Shown here: positions 15,530-24,890 of the stretch, in pieces | Layout: every line of letters starts with the position of its first letter | Position numbering within the stretch: position 1 is the stretch's first letter | Assembly: GCA_003978465.1 (NCBI GenBank) | Contig: QNZS01000042.1 | Coordinates: 1-44,240, forward strand | Direction of reading: 5' to 3' | Length of the DNA stretch: 44,240 bases | DNA from: Sulfurimonas sp. | GTDB taxonomy: Bacteria > Campylobacterota > Campylobacteria > Campylobacterales > Sulfurimonadaceae | Made by a program: the position numbers and the translations under genes | The notes under the pieces: model-generated | Database searches by the model: none | Told to the model about the DNA's origin: nothing | What the model saw: the letters and a program-made list of their open reading frames with translations, nothing else

Positions 15530-17311
15530 TTAAGAAGCAAATCCACTTGCAGAAGAAAAGTGCTCTTTATTTACAACAATATTTTTTTGTCTTTCTTTAC
15601 GTTTAGTATCTTTTTCAACAAATATTTTCTTGCGTGTTTTTGGATCCATCTCTGTATAGTACATAACAGCTGAATAAGTACCTGGTGTTGGAGTAAAGAC
15701 TTGAGCCTGTTCAGGATTCATCTGTAGCTCTTCGGTAGTAAAGCGTTTTAACTCATGCATATCTTTCTCTTCACATCCAGGGTGAGCTGCAATAAGATAA
15801 TAAGTTAAAAACTGTTTTTTACCTTCTTCTGCATTTAACTTATCATATAACTTTTTAAAGTCTATAAGAGTCTGCTTACCCGGTTTACCCATAAGTTCGA
15901 GAACATGCTGTTGTGTATGTTCAGGTGCAACTTTCATCTGTCCAGATATATGGTGTTTTACCATCTCTTTTAAGTATGAGTAACCATGCTCTTTATCTGC
16001 TGTAATAAGATCATAACGAACACCAGATGCAACAAAGGCTTTACGTACCCCGGGCACTTCACGAATCTGTCTTAGTAAATTAATGTTACGAGAATGATCT
16101 GGTTTCATTGACTGACAAAGATGAGAAGCATCTACACAACGCTGATGATCACATGTTCCGAGTTTTTCTTTTTTATTACACTCGTATCCGTACATATTTG
16201 CCGTTGGTCCACCAACATCAGAGATAATTCCCTTATAGTCTTTATACTTGTTAAAATCATTTGCTTCTGCAAGTATATTTGCCTCACTACGAGTACGAAT
16301 ACTACGTCCTTGATGTACACCAATAGCGCAGAAGTTACACTCTCCCCAACAACCATGGTGTGTCATAATAGAAAACTTAATAGTCTCTAAACATTTCACT
16401 TGTCCATCTTTTGCATAGTGAGGGTGTAGTTCTCTTGTAAATGGAAGATTTGAGTTTGCATCCATCTCTTTCTCATTTAGGTGATTACACGGTGGGTTTT
16501 GGATAAGAAAACGTTTATCCACAGCCTGACATAAACCATTCGCTGCGATAGGGTCATTGTTATCATAAAAGAGGTCAAATAAGTCTATATACTTCTCTTT
16601 ATCATCTAAACAGTCTTGGTGTGAAGGCATTTGATGAAATCTTTCTACAGGTTCTTTAGAAATATAACAAATTCCCTTTACCTCTCTATAGTCGCGTTTT
16701 TCATCCATAGCTCGTGTTAACTCTTCTATAGCAGTCTCACCCATTCCATAAATAAGAACATCTGCTTTTGCATCAAAAAGGATTGGTTTTTTTAGTTTAT
16801 CTGACCAGTAGTCATAGTGTGTTACTCGTCTTAAACTTGCTTCAATTCCACCTAGAACTAAAGGAACAGTGTTTTTAAAGTGTTGACGAATAAGATTACA
16901 GTAAACACTTATAGCCCTATCTGGACGTTTAGTATTCTTTCCACCCGGAGTATAATCATCTGAGTTTCTAAACTTTTTAGTCGCAGTATAGTTACTAACC
17001 ATACTATCAACACTCCCACCACTTACACCCCAGTATAAACGCGGCTCACCTAGACGTCTTATATCATCAGGACTTTTAATATCTGGTTGACCTATCATTC
17101 CTACTTTATAACCCATTCTCTCTAGCATACGGCCGACCATTGCTACACCAATAAAAGGAGAGTCAATATAGGCATCACCACTTACTAGGATAATATCACA
17201 ATAATCCCATCCTCGTGCATCCATATCAGCACGAGTTGTAGGAAGAAAATCTTCGTTTGTAAAGTTAACAGTATCATGCTTTGGTTGATTGCTTTTGTGA
17301 CGTCTGCTCAA
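15530..17311 (-). CDS. ygiQ: YgiQ family radical SAM protein
   Basis: This 593-residue protein of the YgiQ (UPF0313) family has an N-terminal B12-binding-like Rossmann region (about 38-200; YCDIILVSGDAYIDSPFIG) and a central radical SAM domain with the cluster cysteines C321, C325 and C328 in CWGECNFC. A C-terminal extension (about 490-593) contains the family's TPTPGTYSAVMYYT. The reaction is unknown. The start codon is TTG (17309-17311), with AAGGAAAATTC directly upstream; no ATG fits. It is divergent from the acyl-CoA synthetase gene. Confidence 0.9.
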   Translation of the reverse strand: MSRRHKSNQPKHDTVNFTNEDFLPTTRADMDARGWDYCDIILVSGDAYIDSPFIGVAMVGRMLERMGYKVGMIGQPDIKSPDDIRRLGEPRLYWGVSGGSVDSMVSNYTATKKFRNSDDYTPGGKNTKRPDRAISVYCNLIRQHFKNTVPLVLGGIEASLRRVTHYDYWSDKLKKPILFDAKADVLIYGMGETAIEELTRAMDEKRDYREVKGICYISKEPVERFHQMPSHQDCLDDKEKYIDLFDLFYDNNDPIAANGLCQAVDKRFLIQNPPCNHLNEKEMDANSNLPFTRELHPHYAKDGQVKCLETIKFSIMTHHGCWGECNFCAIGVHQGRSIRTRSEANILAEANDFNKYKDYKGIISDVGGPTANMYGYECNKKEKLGTCDHQRCVDASHLCQSMKPDHSRNINLLRQIREVPGVRKAFVASGVRYDLITADKEHGYSYLKEMVKHHISGQMKVAPEHTQQHVLELMGKPGKQTLIDFKKLYDKLNAEEGKKQFLTYYLIAAHPGCEEKDMHELKRFTTEELQMNPEQAQVFTPTPGTYSAVMYYTEMDPKTRKKIFVEKDTKRKERQKNIVVNKEHFSSASGFAS

Positions 17312-17360
17312 GAATTTTCCTTTTTATGTATAAAATTAATATCTCTACACTATTTATATG

Positions 17361-17366
17361 TATAAT
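17361..17366 (+). promoter_or_regulatory. -10 box for the acyl-CoA synthetase gene
   Basis: TATAAT, preceded by TATG, lies 33 bases before the ATG at 17400. An earlier in-frame ATG (17358) overlaps this box, which rules it out as the start of this transcript. Confidence 0.45.
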
Positions 17367-17399
17367 AATACTAAATTAATACAAAAGAAGAGATTAGCT

Positions 17400-19070
17400 A
17401 TGACTTATCCTTATGATAATTTAGAAAACTTTACGTTAAAAAGCCTTATAGATCGTTCTGTTGCTTTGTACCCAAATGAGCCTGCATTGGCAAAGGTTGG
17501 TCAAGATCCAATGAGCTATGATGAATTACGTCAAACTATTCAAGAAACCATCATAATGCTTCATGATAATGGTATAAAAAAAGGTGAGAAAGTAGCTATT
17601 CTTAGTGAAAATATGCCAAATTGGGGAGTTGCTTACCTTAGTATTACATATTTTGGAGCTGTAGCTGTTCCAATTTTACCTGATTTTCATACATCTGATG
17701 TACATCATATCATTCATCATTCGGAAGCAAAGGCAATTTTTGTCTCTCATAAACACCTGTCTACTATCGAAGAACTCAATGACTCAAAGCTCCATTTTGT
17801 TATAAAACTTGATGACCTAAAAATGGTTAACCCACTGACAAACCATAGCTATATCTCAAAAACTAAACAAAACATTAGATTAGATAAAGAGTTAAGTGTA
17901 CCTGCAGAAGATGATATGGCAGCACTTCTTTACACTTCTGGTACTACAGGAAACTCAAAAGGTGTTATGCTCTCTCATAAGAACCTAACAACAAATGCCC
18001 TCTCTACTTACTCTAAGATAGAGATACACCCAAGTGATGTTTTTTTATCTATATTACCACTTGCTCACACGCTAGAATGTACTGTTGGTTTTTTAGTACC
18101 TATCCTTCATGGTGCAAGTGTAGTTTATATTGATAAGGTACCAACACCTAGTGTTTTACTTAAGGCCTTTGGTGTAGTCAAACCTACCATGATGGTTAGT
18201 GTTCCTCTTATTATTGAGAAAATATACAAAAATAAAGTATTACCCAAATTAACAGATTCATTTATAATGAGAACACTCTATAAGCTTCCTTTCTTTAGAA
18301 AAAAGCTTAATAAAATAGCAGGTAAAAAGCTAATTGATACTTTTGGTGGAAGACTACGTTTCTTTGGTATAGGTGGAGCTGGAATATCTCCTTATGTTGA
18401 GAACTTTTTAAAAGAGGCAGAGTTTCCTTATATCATTGGTTATGGATTAACGGAGACTGCCCCTCTTCTTGCAGGAACAGTTTTAGGTAGTAATGTAAAG
18501 TTAAAGTCAACAGGAACTGTTTTTCCTTATGTGGAAGTAAAAGTAAAAGATCCTGATGATGAAACGGGTTCAGGTGAACTTCTTTTCAAATCACCAAGTC
18601 TTATGATGGGTTACTATAAAGATGAAAAACTAAGTGCTGAAGTTATAGATAATGATGGTTGGTTCCACTCCGGAGACTTAGGTTATGTTGATGAGGACGG
18701 ATATATATTTATTAATGGGCGTAGTAAAAATGTTATCATCGGCAGTGGTGGAGAAAATATCTTCCCTGAACAGATAGAAGCGACAATCAACCAAAATGAA
18801 GCTGTTTTAGAATCACTAGTTATGATGAAAGGTGATAGACTCATTGCAAAAATACACTTAGATTATGAACTTATAGACAAAAGATTTGAGGCTCATAATT
18901 TACCAGATTGTGAAGTTAAAGCGAAAATTAACGATTTACTTGAAGATATGCGTCAAGATGTAAATACACAAGTGGCTGCTTATGCAAAAATACTGAAATT
19001 TATTGAACAGATAGAACCATTTATAAAAACTCCAACTAAAAAGATTAAACGCTTTTTATATGTTGAGTAG
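17400..19070 (+). CDS. AMP-forming long-chain acyl-CoA synthetase
   Basis: This is an ANL-superfamily enzyme that activates fatty acids as acyl-AMP and then acyl-CoA. From the chosen start it has 556 residues. The ATP-binding P-loop YTSGTTGNSKG is at 178-188, the A5-type motif GYGLTETAP is at about 360, and the hinge and C-terminal domain begin after GWFHSGDLGYVDEDGYIFINGR. AGAAGAG precedes the ATG at 17400. The ending (PTKKIKRFLY) carries the catalytic Lys of the thioesterification step. Membership of the FadD/long-chain branch is likely from length and motif spacing. Substrate chain length is not readable. Confidence 0.9.
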   Translation: MTYPYDNLENFTLKSLIDRSVALYPNEPALAKVGQDPMSYDELRQTIQETIIMLHDNGIKKGEKVAILSENMPNWGVAYLSITYFGAVAVPILPDFHTSDVHHIIHHSEAKAIFVSHKHLSTIEELNDSKLHFVIKLDDLKMVNPLTNHSYISKTKQNIRLDKELSVPAEDDMAALLYTSGTTGNSKGVMLSHKNLTTNALSTYSKIEIHPSDVFLSILPLAHTLECTVGFLVPILHGASVVYIDKVPTPSVLLKAFGVVKPTMMVSVPLIIEKIYKNKVLPKLTDSFIMRTLYKLPFFRKKLNKIAGKKLIDTFGGRLRFFGIGGAGISPYVENFLKEAEFPYIIGYGLTETAPLLAGTVLGSNVKLKSTGTVFPYVEVKVKDPDDETGSGELLFKSPSLMMGYYKDEKLSAEVIDNDGWFHSGDLGYVDEDGYIFINGRSKNVIIGSGGENIFPEQIEATINQNEAVLESLVMMKGDRLIAKIHLDYELIDKRFEAHNLPDCEVKAKINDLLEDMRQDVNTQVAAYAKILKFIEQIEPFIKTPTKKIKRFLYVE

Positions 19071-19471
19071 TTTATATAAACTTTACATTATAAAAAATAA
19101 ACTCTCACTTCTTAAACTTGAGAGAACTAAGCAAGCTATAGGTCATCGTCATATGACTAATACTCTATGCATCGGTCTCTCTACAGATGAACACATACTA
19201 CTTTAAGTTATTTCAGGCTTAGCTAAAACAACAGCTATAAATGTACTCTCTATGCACACAATCTAAACTTTAAACATTTTTAATTTACACTAGATCTACT
19301 GCCAACTGTAAACATAGATGTGTACATAAAAGAAGAAACTAAAATAATTAATAATAAGGATAAATAGTTTTTTATTTGGGAGGAAATTCAGAGTTAGCTA
19401 GTTTGATTTATCAGCTTGAAGATAGGAATAAACCCAAATTCAAGCTTCTTAAAAAAGAGATTATAGAAAGA
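19071..19471. other. Gap holding a MoxR remnant and an open stretch of unknown origin
   Basis: Besides the MoxR remnant (separate entry), a plus-strand frame from about 19376 reads LGGNSELASLIYQLEDRNKP and stays open into the end of ppaC on the other strand. It has no start codon or ribosome site and I cannot assign it; it may be another remnant of the same lost locus. CTCTCA and TGAGAG (about 19102-19124) could form a weak hairpin after the acyl-CoA synthetase gene. Confidence 0.35.
19093..19369 (+). pseudogene. N-terminal remnant of a MoxR-type AAA+ ATPase gene
   Basis: The plus strand reads LLKLERTKQAIGHRHMTNTL and IGLSTDEHILL, then TAA at 19204-19206, and in the same frame VISGLAKTTAINVLSMHTI before another stop. 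In MoxR ATPases this block is 'vIGQ...LLIGLLADGHLLLEGVPGLAKTrai', so the stop falls exactly where Glu of LLEG is expected and GLAKTT is the Walker A. After a frameshift, FTLDLLPTVNIDVYI (19284 on) matches the next MoxR block 'QFTPDLLPsDIiGteiy'. Only about the first 95 residues of a roughly 320-residue protein remain. MoxR proteins act as chaperones beside DUF58/von Willebrand proteins; none of these is present here. Confidence 0.8.
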
Positions 19472-20395
19472 TTAGTTAAACTGTGGTTGAACGAAAGGGA
19501 TAACTTGCTTTTTACGACTAAGAACACCCTCTAACCACATTTGATTATTGACTAGTTTTTTATCAAATGCAGCCTCAATTTTACTTGCGTCATCACTCAC
19601 ACAAAAGAGTTGAGAACCCTCTTTCATAATGTCTGTAAGAAGAACAATCATAGTATGTAAATCCTCTTCTTCTTTCATCTTTATCATATCTGCATAAATT
19701 TCATCGATTCTGTCATCAAGCGCTGATATATCTATCATCTCTAACTGATTTACACCAACTTTTTTTCCATTCATAACGAAAGGTTTATAGTCTTTAGTAT
19801 TAAGGTCTCTAGCACTTGCACCTGCAGTTGCAGATTTAACTATAAACATCTCCATTGCAAGTTCTTTATAGTTCTCAATACCTGCTATTTTTGCAAGTTC
19901 TTTTACTGCTTTAGTATCTGCTTTTGTACATGTAGGTGATTTAAAAATAACAGTATCACTTAAAATAGCCATCATCATCATACCAGCTATGTCTTTAGGA
20001 ATATCTACACCTAAAGCATCATAGACTTCTTTAACAACTGTATTTGAACATCCGATAGGGCGTATCCAGCACTCTAAAGGCGTAGAAGTCATAATATCAC
20101 CTAATTTATGGTGATCAATGATACCTAAAATAGTAGCATCATCTATATCGTCTTGAAAATGAACCTTGTCTGTTGAGTCCACAAGGTAAACTTTTTCTCC
20201 AGCTACTGATGTCTTAAGGATAGGAAGAGTACCATTAAATTTATTTAAAATAAACTTTGTTTCATCAGAAATTTCACCTTGACGACAAGCAATATATTCT
20301 TCATCTTCTAACTGGTTTTTTAAGTATGATACTGCAATAGCGCCTACAATAGAGTCACTATCAGGATTTTTGTGTCCAAAAACATAAACTGACAT
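19472..20395 (-). CDS. ppaC: Manganese-dependent inorganic pyrophosphatase (DHH family)
   Basis: This family II pyrophosphatase hydrolyses PPi to phosphate, pulling biosynthetic reactions forward. The 307 residues show the N-terminal metal motif GHKNPDSDS (H8, D12, D14), DHH at 94-96 and a metal Asp in VDSTD. The C-terminal DHHA2 domain ends in SRKKQVIPFVQP (293-304), whose Arg and Lys residues bind phosphate. It has its own promoter and no close partner gene on its strand. Confidence 0.95.
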   Translation of the reverse strand: MSVYVFGHKNPDSDSIVGAIAVSYLKNQLEDEEYIACRQGEISDETKFILNKFNGTLPILKTSVAGEKVYLVDSTDKVHFQDDIDDATILGIIDHHKLGDIMTSTPLECWIRPIGCSNTVVKEVYDALGVDIPKDIAGMMMMAILSDTVIFKSPTCTKADTKAVKELAKIAGIENYKELAMEMFIVKSATAGASARDLNTKDYKPFVMNGKKVGVNQLEMIDISALDDRIDEIYADMIKMKEEEDLHTMIVLLTDIMKEGSQLFCVSDDASKIEAAFDKKLVNNQMWLEGVLSRKKQVIPFVQPQFN

Positions 20396-20419
20396 ATATA
20401 GCCTTTAAGATTTTTTGAA

Positions 20420-20425
20420 ATTATA
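20420..20425 (-). promoter_or_regulatory. -10 box for ppaC
   Basis: TATAAT on the minus strand, 25 bases before the ATG, with AAAGG as ribosome site in a short leader. The rest of the ppaC-uvrA gap (20426-20629) is AT-rich with no gene I can support. Confidence 0.45.
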
Positions 20426-20629
20426 CTATATTTTAAAGATTTTGAAGTAGTTTTATTCTTGTACTATACTCTTACATCATAGTAGTAATAGTCTCAATAT
20501 CAAATAACTCTATTTTTTCTAATAATTCCTATGAAAATTGCACTAACAAACCTATTGTATACTCTTGTATTAGTGAAAGTAGCATTAAAATAACAGTTCC
20601 TAATACTTATCTCTCTCATAAAGTTTATA

Positions 20630-23458
20630 CTATTTATTATGTAAAGCTAACTCTTTTTTAAGATATTCTCCTGTAAAAGAACCTGTTTTTTTATGGTTAG
20701 CGGCTAATTCCTCAGGAGAGCCTTCAGCTATGATAAGACCACCACCAGCACCACCTTCAGGTCCCATGTCTATGACATAATCAGCATTCTTAATCATGTC
20801 CAAGTTATGCTCAATTATTAGCATAGAGTTACCTAACTCAACAAACTTATGCAGTACATTTGTAAGTCTGTCTACATCTGCAAAATGCAATCCTGTTGTT
20901 GGCTCATCCAAGATATAAAGTGTTTTACCTGTATCTTTGCGACTTAACTCTTTACTTAGTTTAATTCTCTGTGCTTCACCACCTGAGAGTGTCACTGCAT
21001 TTTGTCCAAGAGTAATGTAACCTAATCCAACATCTACAAGTGTTTTCATCTTTAAGTTTATCTTTGGAATTGGAGCAAAAAATTCATAGGCTTCATCCAC
21101 TGACATATTTAAAATATCAGAAATAGTTTTACCCTTGTAAAATACTTCTAATGTCTGTTGGTTATAACGTGTTCCATAACAAGTATCACATTTGACTAAG
21201 ATGTCTGGTAAAAAATGCATCTCTATCTTTATCTGTCCTTCTCCTTGACACTTCTCACAACGTCCACCTTTAACATTAAAACTAAAACGTGACGTTGTGT
21301 ACCCTCTTATCTGCGACTCTTTTGTCTGAGAAAATAGGTTACGAATCTCATCCATTACACCTGTATATGTAGCAGGATTTGAGCGAGGTGTTCGTCCTAT
21401 TGGGCTTTGATCAAGATATATAACCTTATCAACATGTTGTAAGCCTGTTATCTCAACACCAGCTACTTTATTTACTTTTCTTGCATGATTTAAAAGTTCG
21501 CGAGCTGTTGGAAGAAGTGTTTGTAGCATCAAAGAACTTTTACCACTTCCACTTACTCCTGTGATACATACAAAGTTGTTTAGTGGAATTTTCACACTTA
21601 AATTAACAATATTATTAACAGTTACATTTTTGATCTCTATATGCTTATCTTGTTTACGTCTATAAAAATATTCTATCTTTTTACGACCATAGAGATAATC
21701 AGCAGTAAGAGTTTTAGCTTTTTTGAGTTTGTCCAGTGTTCCAGCAAAAACAACATTTCCACCAAATTTTCCAGCACCCTCACCAATGTCGATGATAAAA
21801 TCTGCATTTTCAATAGTCTCTTTATCATGCTCAACTACAATAACACTATTGCCTTTTTCTTGCAGATTTCGAAGTGTTCTAATGAGTTTAAGAGTATCCC
21901 GTTCATGTAGCCCAATACTTGGCTCATCAAGAACATATAAAACACCAGTTAAACCAGAACCAATTTGAGATGCAATACGAATTCTTTGTGCTTCACCACC
22001 AGAAATAGTCCGTGCATCGCGCCCTAGAGTAATGTAGCCTAAACCAACATCAAACAAAAAGTATAATCGTTCACGAATCTCGTTAAGGATAGGAGCTGAC
22101 ACCTGTGCATCTCGTGCATTCATATGTGCAAAATGCTCTTCATTTGCAAACCACTCATAAGTCTTTTCAATAGGCATATCAAGAAGTTCTGCTATGCCTT
22201 TTTTTCCAACTCTAACCGCTAAACTCTCGAGTTTTAAACGGTTTGAATCACAGATACTACATATTTTTTCACTCATATAGTCTTGCAGTTCTTTTTCATC
22301 TTTGAACATATCGTAGGCTATACGAATGATTCCAGGGAAGAGTCGTTTTACCTCATGCTTTTTCCAAAGGAAAGTAACTTCATCAATATTTCCATGTAAA
22401 ATGGCCTTCTTCTGATGCTCTTCAAGAGATGAATATGGCACTGTTATATCTATACCATTATGAGCACAAAAGCCTTTTAAGAAAGTAAAGTAATAACCCT
22501 TATTAAAACCATAAACAATTTTAACAGCACCTTTTTCTATACTTAAATCTTGATCTATAATCTTCTCTTGGTCAAGTGCATAACGCAGACCTAAACCATC
22601 ACACTCAGAACATGCACCCTTAGGAGAGTTAAAAGAAAAAGAGAGTGGTTCAAGTGGGTCAAAGCTTATCTTACAATCAAAACAAGCGTTGTGCTCTGAG
22701 TAGTGCATATGCGCTTTACAGTCAAGTTCTTCATGGTTTAAAATTTCGATTTCAAGTTCACCATAAGACTCTTTAAGTGCTTTTTCAACATCAGCCGCAA
22801 TTCTTTCTTTGTTTTCAGGTTTAACTACAACACGATCAACTACAACTTTGATAGTATGTTTTTTTGTCTTAGATAATTCTATCTCTTCATCAAGGCGTAC
22901 CATAACACCATCTATCATTGCCCTAACATAACCTTTATGCACTAGGGATTCAAGCATATCAGCATATGAACCTTTCTTCTCTCGTACAAGTGGTGCCAAG
23001 AGTACTAACTTCGCATGTTGTGGGAGTTTATGTACTTCACCAATGATGTCTGCTGCTGACATTTGTGAGATAACCTTATGACATTTATGACAGTGCTGTA
23101 CACCAACACGTGCAAAAAGAAGTCTAAAGTAGTCATATATTTCTGTGATAGTTCCAACTGTTGAACGTGGATTTTTACTTGTAGTTTTTTGATCTATTGC
23201 AATAGCTGGAGTAAGCCCTTCAATTTTATCTACATCAGGCTTCCCTACACGGTCTAAAAACTGTCTAGCATATGATGAAAGAGACTCCATATAACGACGT
23301 TGTCCTTCAGCATAAAGTGTATCAAATGCAAGTGTAGATTTTCCACTACCACTTATACCTGTCATTACAACTAACTGATTTTTTGGAATTGTTAAATTAA
23401 TATTTTTTAAATTATTTTCTCTCGCACCCGTTATAACTATACTATCTTGTTTTTTCAA
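20630..23458 (-). CDS. uvrA: Excinuclease ABC subunit A
   Basis: UvrA is the damage-recognition ATPase of nucleotide excision repair and loads UvrB. The 942 residues hold two ABC modules: the first Walker A GISGSGKS at 34-41, and the second GVSGSGKSS at about 640, each with an inserted zinc module (Cys pairs around CSECDGLG and CEKCQGEGQ ... CDTCYGTR). There are two signature motifs (ISGGEAQRIRIA, LSGGEAQRIKL) and two Walker B motifs (LDEPSIGL, LDEPTTGL). The length is standard. It follows the permease gene by 17 bases and is probably cotranscribed with it. Confidence 0.97.
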   Translation of the reverse strand: MKKQDSIVITGARENNLKNINLTIPKNQLVVMTGISGSGKSTLAFDTLYAEGQRRYMESLSSYARQFLDRVGKPDVDKIEGLTPAIAIDQKTTSKNPRSTVGTITEIYDYFRLLFARVGVQHCHKCHKVISQMSAADIIGEVHKLPQHAKLVLLAPLVREKKGSYADMLESLVHKGYVRAMIDGVMVRLDEEIELSKTKKHTIKVVVDRVVVKPENKERIAADVEKALKESYGELEIEILNHEELDCKAHMHYSEHNACFDCKISFDPLEPLSFSFNSPKGACSECDGLGLRYALDQEKIIDQDLSIEKGAVKIVYGFNKGYYFTFLKGFCAHNGIDITVPYSSLEEHQKKAILHGNIDEVTFLWKKHEVKRLFPGIIRIAYDMFKDEKELQDYMSEKICSICDSNRLKLESLAVRVGKKGIAELLDMPIEKTYEWFANEEHFAHMNARDAQVSAPILNEIRERLYFLFDVGLGYITLGRDARTISGGEAQRIRIASQIGSGLTGVLYVLDEPSIGLHERDTLKLIRTLRNLQEKGNSVIVVEHDKETIENADFIIDIGEGAGKFGGNVVFAGTLDKLKKAKTLTADYLYGRKKIEYFYRRKQDKHIEIKNVTVNNIVNLSVKIPLNNFVCITGVSGSGKSSLMLQTLLPTARELLNHARKVNKVAGVEITGLQHVDKVIYLDQSPIGRTPRSNPATYTGVMDEIRNLFSQTKESQIRGYTTSRFSFNVKGGRCEKCQGEGQIKIEMHFLPDILVKCDTCYGTRYNQQTLEVFYKGKTISDILNMSVDEAYEFFAPIPKINLKMKTLVDVGLGYITLGQNAVTLSGGEAQRIKLSKELSRKDTGKTLYILDEPTTGLHFADVDRLTNVLHKFVELGNSMLIIEHNLDMIKNADYVIDMGPEGGAGGGLIIAEGSPEELAANHKKTGSFTGEYLKKELALHNK

Positions 23459-23475
23459 ATCATTTATCCTATAAA

Positions 23476-24207
23476 TTATATAAATATTCTCTGTATTAAA
23501 TATGCTACCACAAGGAGGTAAAATATTACTAATAGATTTTTTTGTAGTTTAACACCTACAGTATCTTTTAAATGTATACCTGCATAAACACCTACCAAAG
23601 AAGCCATACCGATGATAATTCCACTCTCATAATCTATATTTTCTTCCATAGTGTGAGCTATTAAACCAGATACTGAGGAAAAAACAACAAAAAAGAGTCC
23701 AGCTGAGACTGCTTTTTTTAATGGTACATGAAAGAAACTCACTAAAATTGGAATGAGGATGATACTTCCACCTACCCCTATAGTCATACTTAGTGCACCA
23801 AGTATAAAACCTATAAATACAAGCAGAAGTTTATGTACCTCTTTTTGCTCTTGATGTTCTTGTGTTTTAAAAAAAAGTCTTATTACTGCAAAAACAGAAA
23901 AACTTAAAAATATAAACTCTAAAGTCCTTGTATTAAATGTAGATGTAAGTACTCCACTAAAGAGTGCACCACTAAAACCACCAATTCCAATAAATAAAAC
24001 CATAGATATGTCTAAACTACCTCTTTTGTTATTAAGATAAGACCCATAAAGTGAACTAAAAGTCATCTGTATAACTGAAATACCGATTGCCCCTTTTATC
24101 TCATAGCCAAGTAGTAAGAGTAATGGTACAAGAACACTACCCCCTCCTATGCCAAAAAAACCTGACAAGACACCGACAATAATCCCTATAAAGCTCAGTT
24201 CTAGCAT
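23476..24207 (-). CDS. TauE/SafE family permease
   Basis: This 243-residue protein of the TauE/SafE (DUF81) family has seven to eight membrane helices. It has the family's twofold repeat: a GFFGIGGGSVLVPLLLLLGY half near the N-terminus and an MTIGVGGSIILIPILV half after residue 135. Members export sulfite, sulfoacetate or other organosulfur anions, or are uncharacterised. The substrate cannot be inferred from its neighbour uvrA. If the host is a sulfur oxidiser, sulfite would be a reasonable guess, but that is inference. Confidence 0.88.
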   Translation of the reverse strand: MLELSFIGIIVGVLSGFFGIGGGSVLVPLLLLLGYEIKGAIGISVIQMTFSSLYGSYLNNKRGSLDISMVLFIGIGGFSGALFSGVLTSTFNTRTLEFIFLSFSVFAVIRLFFKTQEHQEQKEVHKLLLVFIGFILGALSMTIGVGGSIILIPILVSFFHVPLKKAVSAGLFFVVFSSVSGLIAHTMEENIDYESGIIIGMASLVGVYAGIHLKDTVGVKLQKNLLVIFYLLVVAYLIQRIFI

Positions 24208-24244
24208 AAATAACCTATATTTTTCGAGAATTATAGCATTTTAT

Positions 24245-24272
24245 TTTACTTTGTGTTTTGTTAAAGTATAAT
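24245..24272 (+). promoter_or_regulatory. Candidate promoter for the fliN-fliO unit
   Basis: TTTACT (24245-24250) and TATAAT (24267-24272) are separated by 16 bases. The box lies about 30 bases before the remnant gene upstream of fliN and about 280 bases before fliN. I see no convincing sigma-54 GG-N10-GC site closer to fliN. Confidence 0.5.
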
Positions 24273-24300
24273 ATATTCGAGTCGTACAAAGGCTTCGTCA

Positions 24301-24555
24301 ATGTTAACAACTATTTAAAAAGCAATAGAATTTTTTTATACACACCAAATTAGAGAGTCTCGTAGTGTCAGTCAAGGTTTTTCCAAAAAGAGAACACTAA
24401 TTGCTTAGATTATAGATGCCGAGAATCTATACACCATAGGTACCCCTTCACTTTATAAAAGTAGGGACTTTTGACTTAGAGCAGCATAGTGTACATACAA
24501 TTACAATTACAATTAACGAAGATGAAATAACTATAGCCATTAAGGAACTACATGA
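24301..24555 (+). pseudogene. Remnant of a small gene directly upstream of fliN
   Basis: From ATG 24301 one plus-strand frame reads MLTTI, TAA, then KAIEFFYTHQIRESRSVSQG and further residues to RTLIA, TAG, then IIDAENLYTIGTPSLYK. After a one-base shift it continues VGTFDLEQHSVHTITITINE and ends ELHD TAA at 24553-24555, overlapping the fliN ATG (ATGACTAA). The stop/start overlap, promoter position and continuous protein-like reading point to a former gene of about 80 codons. I do not recognise the family. It could instead be a mis-sequenced intact gene. Confidence 0.5.
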
Positions 24556-24890
24556 CTAAACCTACAAAACAATATAAATCAGGTAAAGAAGAACTATACA
24601 ATAAAGATGAACTAGACTGGATGGACTACTCAGGTATTCTAGATATGAAAGTGGAATTTGTTTCAGATCTAGGTGAAACTGAACTCTCCGTTGCTGAAAT
24701 TCTTAAACTGGAAAAAGGTTCAATTATTGACCTTAAAAAACCAGCGGGCGAATCTATTGAATCTTATGTAAATGGTCGTATTTTATGTAAGGGTGAGGTT
24801 ATGGTATATGAAAAGAATCTTGCTATTCGCATAAATGAGATACTAGACTCTAGCTCTGTAATATACCACCTTTCAAAAGAGTGCCTTTAA
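24552..24890 (+). CDS. fliN: Flagellar motor switch protein FliN
   Basis: FliN forms the lower part of the flagellar C-ring and helps set rotation direction and export. The 112 residues include an N-terminal charged stretch and a SpoA domain (about 30-105), with DMKVEFVSDLGETELSVAEIL, the turn LKKPAGESIESYVNG and the closing strand VYEKNLAIRINEIL. It is a single-domain FliN, not FliY. The stop overlaps the next start as TAATG, so fliO is translationally coupled. Confidence 0.93.
   Translation: MTKPTKQYKSGKEELYNKDELDWMDYSGILDMKVEFVSDLGETELSVAEILKLEKGSIIDLKKPAGESIESYVNGRILCKGEVMVYEKNLAIRINEILDSSSVIYHLSKECL

Noticed and set aside
24490-24530. ACAATT repeats as a phase-variable tract before fliN
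   Set aside because: There are only three copies of ACAATT, they lie within the remnant's reading frame, and hexamer changes would not shift it.
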